From the NCBI GenBank assembly GCA_947456995.1, contig CANGVB010000257.1:1-5960 (forward strand): a DNA stretch of 5,960 nt, written 5' to 3'. Made by a program: the position numbers and the translations under genes. This document shows, in pieces, positions 1-5,960 of this stretch. Every line of letters begins with the position of its first letter. Position 1 is the stretch's first letter. Origin of the DNA: Bryobacteraceae bacterium (GTDB taxonomy: Bacteria; Acidobacteriota; Terriglobia; Bryobacterales; Bryobacteraceae). The notes beneath the pieces were generated by a model that was not told where the DNA came from, searched no databases, and worked only from the letters and a program-made list of their open reading frames with translations.

Positions 1-2286
1 GAACTGAGTTTTGGTGTGGTGGACGAAGCTCTTTATGCAGTCCAGAAGGATATGACCCAGACTCCGATGAGTCATTTCTATGGGAACGTTTACAACGAGG
101 TTTCCAATTCCAGCTCACTCAGCTATTACTTCCGCGGTGAAGCGGGCAAGCGGGCGATGCGGCTGGCAAAACTGCGTCCCAGCCTGGGGCAACTGAAGCC
201 CGATCGTGTTGGTGACCCGCGTGTTCGTAAAGCATTTCCTGATACCGCCTTCTGGACGGCAGATCTTGTTACTGACGCGAGTGGCCGCGGCAAGGTGGAA
301 TTCGCCTTCCCCGACGCTCTTACGATGTGGCGGGGTACGGCAAGAGCCATCACCGCCGATACCAAAGTGGGTGCCACGCTCAACCGCGTGATTGTTCGTA
401 AGAACCTGATGTTGCGCATGGTGAATCCACGCTTTCTCATGGAAGGCGATGAAGTCACAATCGGTGTTATTGTTCAGAACTACCTCAGTTCGGCTAAAGA
501 CACGAAGGTGAGTCTGAGCGCGACAGGCGTCGACTTTCTGGGGCCGGTTGAGCAAAACGTACGCGTTGATTCGAAGTCTTCGGCCAAGGTGGAATTCCGG
601 ATTCGTGTGAAGCCGGGCAGCAGCAGTGTTATCACGGCGAAGGGTATCACCAACGAAGAATCCGATGCCATGGAAATCACGATTCCGGTTAAGTCTTATG
701 GCACGCTTTTCTCTAGCGGCGCCAGTGGTTCCCTCACTAGTCAGCAATCGGCGACAGCGAGTCTGGACGCGCCCGGGGCAGGGAATCGCATGGTTGAAGT
801 GAGGGTTTCCCCTTCGCTTGCCGGCAGCCTCTTTGGCGCTTTGGAATATCTTACGCAGTTTCCTTATGGCTGTACGGAGCAAACGATGTCCAGTTTCCTT
901 CCGAACATCATCGTCTCCAAAGCTCTTGACGAATTGAAGATCCAATCGAATGTCAAACGCGAAGACCTGCTGAAGAAGGTGAACGCGGGTCTTGAGCGGC
1001 TCTACGACTACCAGCATGAGGATGGAGCGTGGGGCTGGTGGAAGACCGATGAGTCTCACCCCTTCATGACGGCTCATGTCGTTGCAGGCCTTAAGCAGGC
1101 CCGTGATGCGGGGTATCAGGTGTCACCTGAGGTGATCACCCGTGGCGAGCAATGGCTGCGCAAGGAATTCTTGCGTCAGGCCGATGCGCGCAGCGATTTG
1201 CGCGCCTACATGGCATTTGCTCTCGGCGGCAAGTCTGATGTTGAAGCGGCCTGGGCCGTTCGGTCCAAAATGTCCAGCTACGGATCGGCCTTCCTTGGGC
1301 TGGCACTTCACAATCTGAAAGATCCACGGGCGATCGAAATTGCTCAAACACTGGAGTCTTCGGCCAAGCAAAATGCCAGCGAGGCCTGGTGGCCCGGCAC
1401 GCGTGACCCGCTGCTGGACTTCCCCAATGACATCACGCCTGAGACCACTTCTTATGTGCTGAAACTGCTGAGCCGAACCCGCACGGATTCTCCTCTTCTT
1501 CCGAAAGCCGCAGCCTGGCTCACCATGCATAAGGATCAGGGCGACTGGTGGAATTCAACCAAGCAAACCGCGATGGTGATTTATGGTGTCACCGACTATC
1601 TGAAGATGAGCGGTGAACTCAAGCCCGATATCAACGTGTCGGTGAAGGTGAACGGTAAAGTGATCCTCGAGAAAGAACTCACCGACAAAGACGCTACGTC
1701 AATTCAGGACATTGTCGCTTCCGTGCCGGCTCTTGATCGCAACGCGATTGAGGTGAAGGTGAGCGGTAGCGGCCGTGTCTACTGGAATGCGCAGGCCAAA
1801 TATTACTCGCCAGCCGAGGATCGCCGGCCGGCCGAAGCTGGCCCCATGAACGTCAGTCGAGAGTACTTCCGCCTGGTTCCCAGGGAGAGTGCCGGTGTTA
1901 CCACCTACGCACTTGAGCCGCTTCGTGGCGAGCTTCACCCCGGCGACACCGTTGCCGTGCTTCTGAATGTCAGCGCTAAGGACTGGAAGTATGTCCTGAT
2001 CGAAGACCCCATTCCTTCTGGTATGGAGCTGGTTACGAACGACAATACGATCAACCTGACAGGCCGGCCTGTCTGGTGGCGATATTCCTGGGCACAACGG
2101 GAATACCGCGATGACAGGGTTGCCTTCTTCCGAACCTATTTCTACGATGATTCGAGTCAGTATTTTTACGTGATGAAGGCTGTGAATCCCGGCAAGTTCC
2201 GAGTGCCACCCACTCGGGTGCAGCCGATGTATCAACCGGGTCAAACCGGAACTGGTAAATCCAACACAATCGAGGTGCAGCCGTGA
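1..2286 (+). CDS. Bacterial alpha-2-macroglobulin family protein, C-terminal 761 residues (5' end outside window)
   Basis: This is the C-terminal part of a large bacterial alpha-2-macroglobulin, a family of envelope proteins thought to trap proteases through a reactive thioester. The frame is open from base 1 and the first residues (ELSFGVVDEALYAV) resemble the family's VDEALYAL segment, so the GTG at 16 is internal and the true start, signal peptide and bait region lie upstream. Numbering from base 1, the A2M domain is marked by DTAFW (81-85) and PDALTMW (104-110). A macroglobulin-like beta domain follows at about 134-235. The thioester motif PYGCTEQ has Cys291 and Gln294. The helical thioester domain spans about 275-545 and includes GAWGWW (342-347). 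C-terminal beta domains with a DPIPSGMEL segment and an FRVPP segment run to the stop. The thioester-bearing YfhM type fits better than the thioester-lacking YfaS type. No pbpC, a frequent partner, is visible here. The family call is secure; the biological role is inferred. Confidence 0.95.
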   Translation, partial: ELSFGVVDEALYAVQKDMTQTPMSHFYGNVYNEVSNSSSLSYYFRGEAGKRAMRLAKLRPSLGQLKPDRVGDPRVRKAFPDTAFWTADLVTDASGRGKVEFAFPDALTMWRGTARAITADTKVGATLNRVIVRKNLMLRMVNPRFLMEGDEVTIGVIVQNYLSSAKDTKVSLSATGVDFLGPVEQNVRVDSKSSAKVEFRIRVKPGSSSVITAKGITNEESDAMEITIPVKSYGTLFSSGASGSLTSQQSATASLDAPGAGNRMVEVRVSPSLAGSLFGALEYLTQFPYGCTEQTMSSFLPNIIVSKALDELKIQSNVKREDLLKKVNAGLERLYDYQHEDGAWGWWKTDESHPFMTAHVVAGLKQARDAGYQVSPEVITRGEQWLRKEFLRQADARSDLRAYMAFALGGKSDVEAAWAVRSKMSSYGSAFLGLALHNLKDPRAIEIAQTLESSAKQNASEAWWPGTRDPLLDFPNDITPETTSYVLKLLSRTRTDSPLLPKAAAWLTMHKDQGDWWNSTKQTAMVIYGVTDYLKMSGELKPDINVSVKVNGKVILEKELTDKDATSIQDIVASVPALDRNAIEVKVSGSGRVYWNAQAKYYSPAEDRRPAEAGPMNVSREYFRLVPRESAGVTTYALEPLRGELHPGDTVAVLLNVSAKDWKYVLIEDPIPSGMELVTNDNTINLTGRPVWWRYSWAQREYRDDRVAFFRTYFYDDSSQYFYVMKAVNPGKFRVPPTRVQPMYQPGQTGTGKSNTIEVQP
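2272..2277 (+). promoter_or_regulatory. Ribosome binding site for the GTG-start membrane protein gene
   Basis: GAGGTG lies inside the end of the A2M gene, five bases before the GTG at 2283. It supports that start and suggests translational coupling through the GTGA stop/start overlap. Confidence 0.55.
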
Positions 2287-2828
2287 ACTGGAAAGCATTT
2301 CTAAAGCCTTTCACTGCACAGTTTGTGGGGCAAGCTTTGCTGGGCGCGATCGCCTGGTACTGGTTGAATCTCGGCGTCGGTAGCACTGCTCTGGTTGCTG
2401 CCAATGCCCTGATTGCCATCCTTTTGCTTCTGGGTTGGAGCGCTCTCGATGCCTATGGCCTGGGGGCACCACGCAACTGGATTCGGGCCATTCCTGCTGT
2501 TGCGCTCACGCCGCTGATGGGGCTTCATGTGGTGGCTGCCATACTGATCCCGATGCTTTGGATTCTCTTTCTGCTTCCTAGCGCTGCGGCTGGCAAATGG
2601 AAGCTGAATCTCGCGCCTGCCTACATTGGAGTATGTGTGGCAATTCTGCTTGCCATGACTGTGCTGCCAGCAGCTTTACTGAACTGGGTGCCTTCCGTGA
2701 ACGGACTCACCAGCCAGGCGATCAGCTTCGGCAGCAGAACCATCTTCGCCTATACAATTTTTGCCGGAGGCTGGGCAGCATTGCTTCAATTCATTGCACG
2801 CAGTAGCGCTGCTGAGCCAATCGCCTGA
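2283..2828 (+). CDS. Small polytopic inner-membrane protein of unknown function, coupled to the A2M gene
   Basis: I do not recognise this 181-residue protein. It is strongly hydrophobic, with likely membrane segments at about 12-30, 35-55, 68-98 (long, perhaps a re-entrant or double pass), 110-133 and 152-172, which gives four or five passes. Charged residues are few and lie near the ends and in loops (R64, R68, K105, K107, R152, R173). No enzyme motif was seen. The GTG start shares GTGA with the A2M stop and has a GAGGTG site five bases upstream, so the two proteins are probably made together. Inference: it could help anchor, export or regulate the A2M protein, or just share its operon. An ATG alternative at residue 79 would remove half of the protein and is unlikely. 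The gene is well supported as real; its function is unknown. Confidence 0.85.
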   Translation: MNWKAFLKPFTAQFVGQALLGAIAWYWLNLGVGSTALVAANALIAILLLLGWSALDAYGLGAPRNWIRAIPAVALTPLMGLHVVAAILIPMLWILFLLPSAAAGKWKLNLAPAYIGVCVAILLAMTVLPAALLNWVPSVNGLTSQAISFGSRTIFAYTIFAGGWAALLQFIARSSAAEPIA

Positions 2829-2835
2829 AGCCAAT

Positions 2836-3648
2836 ATGATTATTGACGAATCTTCCATTTCCCTTCGATTTACGCGTCCACCCGGGCGTAATTTCACTGA
2901 ACTTAGAGGGCAAACCCTGATTCTTTCCACTTCCGATATCCAGGCAGACGCCAAGCTCACTGTGCGCCCGTCCCGATCTGGTGAGGTGCTCCCGGTTGGA
3001 TGGAAATTCGGATTTATCCAGCTTCAACTCTCTGAAACGAATTGGGCCTATTACAAGGGTGCTAGTGCCGAAGATGGTTCTATGCTGGTGAATTTCGGAG
3101 CTTCGCCGGCTCGCGGAGCGGATTTATGCCGGGACACCGAGCAGGCTGGGCAGATTTGGTATACCGGGGCTGGTAGTGCGGATAGCACTAAAGAATCCAC
3201 GATGGCTATGCCCTTGCCCTGGACCCTTCCTACCTTCTATTTCGGGGATCGGCCTGAGGGGCAATATGATCTGGAATTTCGAAATCCGAAGACCAAAAAG
3301 CTGAACCGTCTTGAGGAGGTAAAGCTCTCCATGTCCTTTCTTACCACCCTGAGTATGCGCGATCCTAATGCGAATTTTACCCACCTGCGCAACTTTTCCT
3401 GGAGTCTTGCCTGGCATGTTCGGCGTGTTCCTGGAAACAATCCCCGTCCGGATTTCCCCTTTCTTCCTGGTTGTGCCAACTCGTATTCGGCCATTAGAAC
3501 AGGGCCGCCTACCACCGCTTTGCATCGCGCACTATTAACGGATGAAGGTAGCCGCGCTCGCAATTGCAATGAAGTGGCCTCAGTCTCCACCATGCACCCT
3601 GCCATCGAAGCAGCGGCAAAATGGCAACGCTTCGAAGCTATGAAATAG
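2836..3648 (+). CDS. Hypothetical soluble protein, 270 residues
   Basis: No family is recognised. The start chosen is the ATG seven bases after the previous stop. The frame stays open further back to a TTG at 2761, but that would overlap the membrane-protein gene by 68 bases and add a tail without domain character. There is no strong Shine-Dalgarno sequence, so coupling to the upstream gene is likely. The protein has no signal peptide or membrane segment. Its N-terminal half looks beta-rich, with an aromatic stretch GWKFGFIQL (55-63) followed by NWAYYKG (69-75). The middle carries CRDT (98-101), IWY (107-109) and a proline-rich MPLPWTLP segment. A second aromatic run, NFSWSLAWHV, precedes a Pro/Asn-rich turn region and a short C-terminal helix ending WQRFEAMK. 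Cysteines are at 98, 213 and 244. No catalytic signature was found. The position suggests membership of the A2M operon; any link to A2M function is inference. Confidence 0.75.
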   Translation: MIIDESSISLRFTRPPGRNFTELRGQTLILSTSDIQADAKLTVRPSRSGEVLPVGWKFGFIQLQLSETNWAYYKGASAEDGSMLVNFGASPARGADLCRDTEQAGQIWYTGAGSADSTKESTMAMPLPWTLPTFYFGDRPEGQYDLEFRNPKTKKLNRLEEVKLSMSFLTTLSMRDPNANFTHLRNFSWSLAWHVRRVPGNNPRPDFPFLPGCANSYSAIRTGPPTTALHRALLTDEGSRARNCNEVASVSTMHPAIEAAAKWQRFEAMK

Positions 3649-3656
3649 TCCTCAGC

Positions 3657-3690
3657 TGAGAGTGGGGGTAGCTTCTAGCTGCCAACCTCA
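3657..3690 (+). terminator. Possible intrinsic terminator or boundary hairpin between the two gene blocks
   Basis: The core hairpin at 3667-3683 pairs GGTAGCT with AGCTGCC (seven pairs, one G-T) around a TCT loop. Outer pairing of TGAG (3657-3660) with CTCA (3687-3690) can extend it across small internal loops. The bases after it are T-rich (TTTCTGAAATCTTT) but not a clean T run, so termination would be weak. It lies just after the stop of the hypothetical gene and before the regulator gene, which fits a unit boundary. Confidence 0.4.
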
Positions 3691-3741
3691 TTTCTGAAAT
3701 CTTTACAAAAGCTTGCGGGTTTGTTGTCGATATGGATCTTT

Positions 3742-4869
3742 ATGAGCGCGTCCCCGCTGAAGATTCTGATTGTTGACGATACTCCAGCCAATATCGAACT
3801 GCTCGACATCCTTCTCAGAGTAGAAGGCTTTGAAACCTTTACTGCCGAAAACGGGGAAACAGCGCGATCCATTGCCAATAGCTCTCAGCCCGACTTGATC
3901 CTGCTCGACGTAGTGATGCCGGGAGAAAGTGGTTTTGAAACATGCGCAAAGCTGAAGTCCGATCCTGATACTGTAGACATCCCGATCATCTTTTTGTCTG
4001 CCCTGGATGATGTCAAGAGTAAGGTGAATGGGTTTAAGGTTGGCGGTGTCGATTATGTTTCGAAGCCTGTTCACGGCGAAGAGGTGCTCGCGCGTGTTCG
4101 TGTTCACTTGCGCATCCGCGAAAGTAACCGTCTGCTAGCGCAGGAGCACCGATCCCGCCTCGAAGAGTTTCGCTCTGCCCAGCAATCCATTCTCGTAAAG
4201 CCGGAAGACTGTCCAGATGCGAACTTCGCTGTCTGTTATCTGCCTCTTGAGGGTGCAAGCGGCGACTTTTATGATGTCGTAGAAATTGATCAGGACGTTC
4301 ATGGCTATTTTGTCGCTGATGTCAGCGGCCATGGCGTAAGCGCGGCCTTTCTCACCTCGGCAATTAAGGCCTTGCTCCGGCAATACTCCGGCCCACTGTT
4401 TTCACCTGAAGACACTATGCGCGGTGTAGATCGCGTGATGCGTCAGATGCTCGGCGAAGAGCAGTATCTCACTGCCTGCTTTGCTTTGCTCAATCGGCGC
4501 ACCCGCAAGCTTTCTGTTGTCAGCGCAGGACATCCTCCCATGGTGATTGTCCGCGCTAACAAATTGGTTGAATTGGTCGAAATGAAGAGTGACCCGCTTG
4601 GAATTTTCAGCTCGCTTGTGCTCCAGCGGCAGGACTTGCGTCTGAGCCCGGGAGATCGCTTTTATCTCTATAGCGATGGGCTGATCGAATTAAAGCCGGG
4701 TGGCAGCAGAAAGTTGGGGCTTGATGCGCTTTCCGAGGCTTGCATCACCAACCACGCAGTGCCTCTTGCCTGTGCCCCCAATCAGATTCTCGACCTGGTG
4801 AGAAAAAAACACGAATCGGCCGAAGCTCAGGATGACCTGTTGCTGATGGCAGTGGAGTTTACAGGATGA
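3742..4869 (+). CDS. Response regulator fused to a SpoIIE/RsbU-type PP2C serine phosphatase
   Basis: The 375-residue protein has an N-terminal receiver domain (about 6-122) and a C-terminal PP2C-type phosphatase (about 150-373). It probably removes phosphate from the serine of a STAS partner when its receiver is phosphorylated. Receiver residues are the acidic pair D12-D13, phospho-acceptor D56 in LLDVVMPG, S86 and K108 in the SKP motif. Metal-binding aspartates of the phosphatase are D175 in SGDFYD, D193 in ADVSGHG, D312 in YSDG and D364-D365 near the end, so it looks active. The linker at about 122-150 is charged and helical, likely a coiled coil. The ATG at 3742 is preferred because the receiver begins at residue 6; the frame extends back to TTG codons at 3721 and 3724. 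The ribosome site is poor (TGGA at 3733-3736). Its stop overlaps the ATPase start (ATGA). This is the RsbU or HsbR-like architecture, without an ATPase domain of its own. Confidence 0.95.
   Translation: MSASPLKILIVDDTPANIELLDILLRVEGFETFTAENGETARSIANSSQPDLILLDVVMPGESGFETCAKLKSDPDTVDIPIIFLSALDDVKSKVNGFKVGGVDYVSKPVHGEEVLARVRVHLRIRESNRLLAQEHRSRLEEFRSAQQSILVKPEDCPDANFAVCYLPLEGASGDFYDVVEIDQDVHGYFVADVSGHGVSAAFLTSAIKALLRQYSGPLFSPEDTMRGVDRVMRQMLGEEQYLTACFALLNRRTRKLSVVSAGHPPMVIVRANKLVELVEMKSDPLGIFSSLVLQRQDLRLSPGDRFYLYSDGLIELKPGGSRKLGLDALSEACITNHAVPLACAPNQILDLVRKKHESAEAQDDLLLMAVEFTG
4854..4857 (+). promoter_or_regulatory. Ribosome binding site deciding the start of the anti-sigma-type kinase gene
   Basis: GGAG lies eight bases before the ATG at 4866. 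It favours that start over the in-frame ATG at 4884, which has only a loose GTGGAA upstream of it. Confidence 0.5.
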
Positions 4870-5330
4870 TCCATGTGGAAACCATGAACGCGCCCTCACA
4901 AAGAGCTGGCGATTTGAGTGCCAGCATCGCAGCTTCACAGGAGGCGATTGAGGCTTTCTGTTGGGACTTTCAGCAGTGGCTTGGAACTGAGCTCTCCTCA
5001 AGAGATGCTTTCGCCTCCGAGCTCCTGCTGCGCGAGGCTCTGGTTAACGCGGTCGAACACGGCTGTGCCGGCAGTCCAGATCTCATGGTCCGATGCGTTG
5101 TGCGCGGGGGCAAGGGGCGGATTTTGATCGCGGTGTCTGATCCCGGCCCTGGCTTCGATTGGACCAGACGCCTCGCCTTGGTTCCCGAAGCTACGGCAAC
5201 CAGCGGCCGTGGCGTCTCAATCTATAAAAATTACGCGACTCGAATTCGCTTCAACAAAGCTGGCAATTCGATTTTTATCCTTATGCAATTGAATCGGCCC
5301 TCATTGGCCGCAGGAGCAACTAATGACTAA
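4866..5330 (+). CDS. RsbW/SpoIIAB-like GHKL ATPase, probable anti-sigma factor or STAS serine kinase
   Basis: This 154-residue protein is a single histidine-kinase-like ATPase domain of the HATPase_c_2 group. These proteins phosphorylate STAS antagonists on serine and bind a sigma factor or other target when the antagonist is phosphorylated. The N box is LLLREALVNAVEHG, with catalytic E57 and Mg-binding N61. The G1 box is SDPGPGFDW (D92, G94, G96). The G2 box is SGRGVSIYKNY (G114, G116). No His phospho-acceptor domain is present, so it is not a sensor kinase. It shares ATGA with the phosphatase gene upstream and overlaps the STAS gene by eight bases. Having kinase, phosphatase and substrate adjacent strongly supports a partner switch. 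The start at 4866 has a GGAG site; an internal ATG at 4884 would drop six residues and keep the whole domain. The partner it sequesters is not in the window, so sigma-factor binding is not shown. Confidence 0.9.
   Translation: MIHVETMNAPSQRAGDLSASIAASQEAIEAFCWDFQQWLGTELSSRDAFASELLLREALVNAVEHGCAGSPDLMVRCVVRGGKGRILIAVSDPGPGFDWTRRLALVPEATATSGRGVSIYKNYATRIRFNKAGNSIFILMQLNRPSLAAGATND
5312..5316 (+). promoter_or_regulatory. Strong ribosome binding site for the STAS gene
   Basis: AGGAG lies six bases before the ATG at 5323 and is the best ribosome site in the window. It sits inside the end of the ATPase gene and may let the STAS protein be made in excess of its kinase. Confidence 0.65.
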
Positions 5331-5652
5331 TGTACAAACCCAAAATGTAGACAAAACACCTGTAATTCTCAAAGTGGAGCGAGACCTTGTTTCTTCGCAT
5401 AGCGCAGAATTACGAGAACAGCTGCGCACGCTCATTGGCCAGGGTGCCCGCAATGTTGTGCTGGACTTTGGTCAGGTACGCATGGTTGATTCTGCCGGAC
5501 TTGGCATGATTATCGCGGCACACAATTCCCTCAAAAAAGTAGAGGGAGAACTTGCAGTAACCGAGTGCTCCGCCGACATCCTTGAACTTTTCCGCTCAAT
5601 GCGAATTCACCAGCACATGAGTGTTACCGCAGCGGGAGTCGTTTCGGCATGA
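5323..5652 (+). CDS. STAS-domain anti-anti-sigma factor (SpoIIAA/RsbV type)
   Basis: At 109 residues this is the usual size of a single-domain STAS antagonist. The core runs from about residue 13 to 105. The conserved segment NVVLDFGQVRMVDSAGLGMI contains the D-S-A-G-L-G signature, with S57 as the predicted phosphorylation site after D56. In this family, unphosphorylated STAS protein binds the kinase and frees its target, while the phosphorylated form does not. The neighbouring ATPase is the likely kinase for S57 and the SpoIIE-type protein two genes upstream the likely phosphatase. The ATG at 5323 overlaps the ATPase gene by eight bases and has an AGGAG site, so the start is clear. The stop overlaps the next start as ATGA. 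CheW-free chemosensory clusters and HsbA-like systems also use STAS proteins, so the target may not be a sigma factor. Confidence 0.93.
   Translation: MTNVQTQNVDKTPVILKVERDLVSSHSAELREQLRTLIGQGARNVVLDFGQVRMVDSAGLGMIIAAHNSLKKVEGELAVTECSADILELFRSMRIHQHMSVTAAGVVSA
5634..5638 (+). promoter_or_regulatory. Ribosome binding site for the CheA-like gene
   Basis: GGGAG lies ten bases before the ATG at 5649. The spacing is slightly long, but the site agrees with a start coupled to the STAS stop. Confidence 0.45.
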
Positions 5653-5960
5653 ACCAGGCCAGCGCGGATGACGAACTCATTCAGGAATACCTCGTTGAGA
5701 GCCGCGAGCACCTGGCGACAATCGAAAATGACCTTTTGCAAGTCGAGCAGGACGGAAGTGCGATTGACGAACAACTGGTGAATCGCGTTTTTCGCGCGGC
5801 ACACTCAATTAAGGGGGGAGCCGGTTTCTTCGATCTCACCCGGATTCGCGAGCTAGCCCATCGCACCGAAAGTGTTCTGGACATGGTGCGCTCGCGCCAA
5901 ATGGTGCCTACTCCTGAAGTTGTCAGCGTCTTGTTGCTGGCCTTTGACCAGCTTCGCGAA
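5649..5960 (+). CDS. CheA-like histidine kinase, N-terminal Hpt domain only (3' end outside window)
   Basis: The first 104 residues of a protein that continues past the window edge form an Hpt phosphotransfer domain. The signature FRAAHSIKGGAGFF puts the phospho-accepting histidine at residue 52, and helices before and after it fit the four-helix bundle (ELIQEYLVESREHLATIE at 9-26, then TRIRELAHRTESVLDMV). This wording is typical of the P1 domain of CheA, so dimerisation, ATPase and CheW-like domains are expected downstream. A shorter Hpt protein or a hybrid with other domains cannot be excluded from what is visible. The start overlaps the STAS stop as ATGA. If it is a CheA, its histidine is the obvious phosphate donor for D56 of the phosphatase-linked receiver at 3742-4869, so signal input and partner switch would be encoded together. 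Confidence 0.88.
   Translation, partial: MNQASADDELIQEYLVESREHLATIENDLLQVEQDGSAIDEQLVNRVFRAAHSIKGGAGFFDLTRIRELAHRTESVLDMVRSRQMVPTPEVVSVLLLAFDQLRE

Noticed and set aside
115..1077. Long open frame on the - strand opposite the A2M gene
   Set aside because: It lies wholly antisense to a gene with clear domain motifs, and its translation is rich in Arg and His with no recognisable domain; it is a by-product of codon bias.
1825..1834. Perfect palindrome CGGCCGGCCG inside the A2M gene
   Set aside because: Short and GC-only, in coding sequence for Arg-Arg-Pro-Ala; expected by chance and codon use.
1699..2298. Open frame on the - strand across the A2M 3' end
   Set aside because: Antisense to conserved A2M C-terminal sequence; no motif and no credible ribosome site.
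2761..2835. Upstream extension of the hypothetical gene to a TTG start
   Set aside because: It would overlap the membrane-protein gene by 68 bases and is the out-of-frame reading of that gene's last membrane segment; the ATG at 2836 is far more natural.
3124..3605. Two overlapping - strand open frames opposite the hypothetical protein gene
   Set aside because: Basic, low-information translations in two frames at once. The + strand frame is longer, well spaced behind its neighbour and ends cleanly, so it is the better gene.
3702..3736. Candidate promoter: TTTACA at 3702 with TATGGA at 3731
   Set aside because: The spacing is 23 bases, too long for a sigma-70 promoter, and at 17 bases there is only a poor TTGTCG-like match.
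1..5960. CRISPR arrays, transfer or ribosomal RNA genes, insertion sequences, long repeats
   Set aside because: No regularly spaced repeats, cloverleaf-like sequence, transposase frame or terminal inverted repeats were found on reading; the window is almost fully occupied by protein genes.

Overview
The window is a densely coded stretch from a bacterium, with every supported gene on the + strand. The base composition is moderately GC-rich by eye. A Gram-negative lineage is inferred from the bacterial alpha-2-macroglobulin, a periplasmic or outer-envelope protein. Acidobacteriota or another soil or aquatic lineage rich in SpoIIE-type phosphatases would fit, but no ribosomal RNA or other marker fixes the phylum.

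Left block (1-3648). The window opens inside a large alpha-2-macroglobulin-family gene whose 5' part lies upstream. The retained 761 residues hold the A2M domain, an intact CTEQ thioester motif and the C-terminal domains. Its stop overlaps the GTG start of a small polytopic membrane protein (2283-2828). Seven bases after that comes a 270-residue soluble protein of unknown function (2836-3648). The three genes look like one transcription unit, perhaps an envelope-defence or envelope-maintenance operon with two uncharacterised partners.

Boundary (3649-3741). A short gap carries an imperfect hairpin that may end the first unit. No convincing promoter could be picked out.

Right block (3742-5960). 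Four genes follow in overlapping order: a response regulator fused to a SpoIIE/RsbU-type PP2C phosphatase; a GHKL ATPase of the RsbW/SpoIIAB anti-sigma kinase type; a STAS anti-anti-sigma factor; and the start of a CheA-like Hpt histidine kinase that runs off the window. The key catalytic or phosphorylation residues are visible in all four. The simplest model is that the CheA-like kinase phosphorylates the receiver of the phosphatase. The phosphatase then dephosphorylates the STAS protein and the ATPase rephosphorylates it, so a chemosensory-type signal would set a partner switch. No sigma factor or other output gene lies in the window, so the output is unknown.
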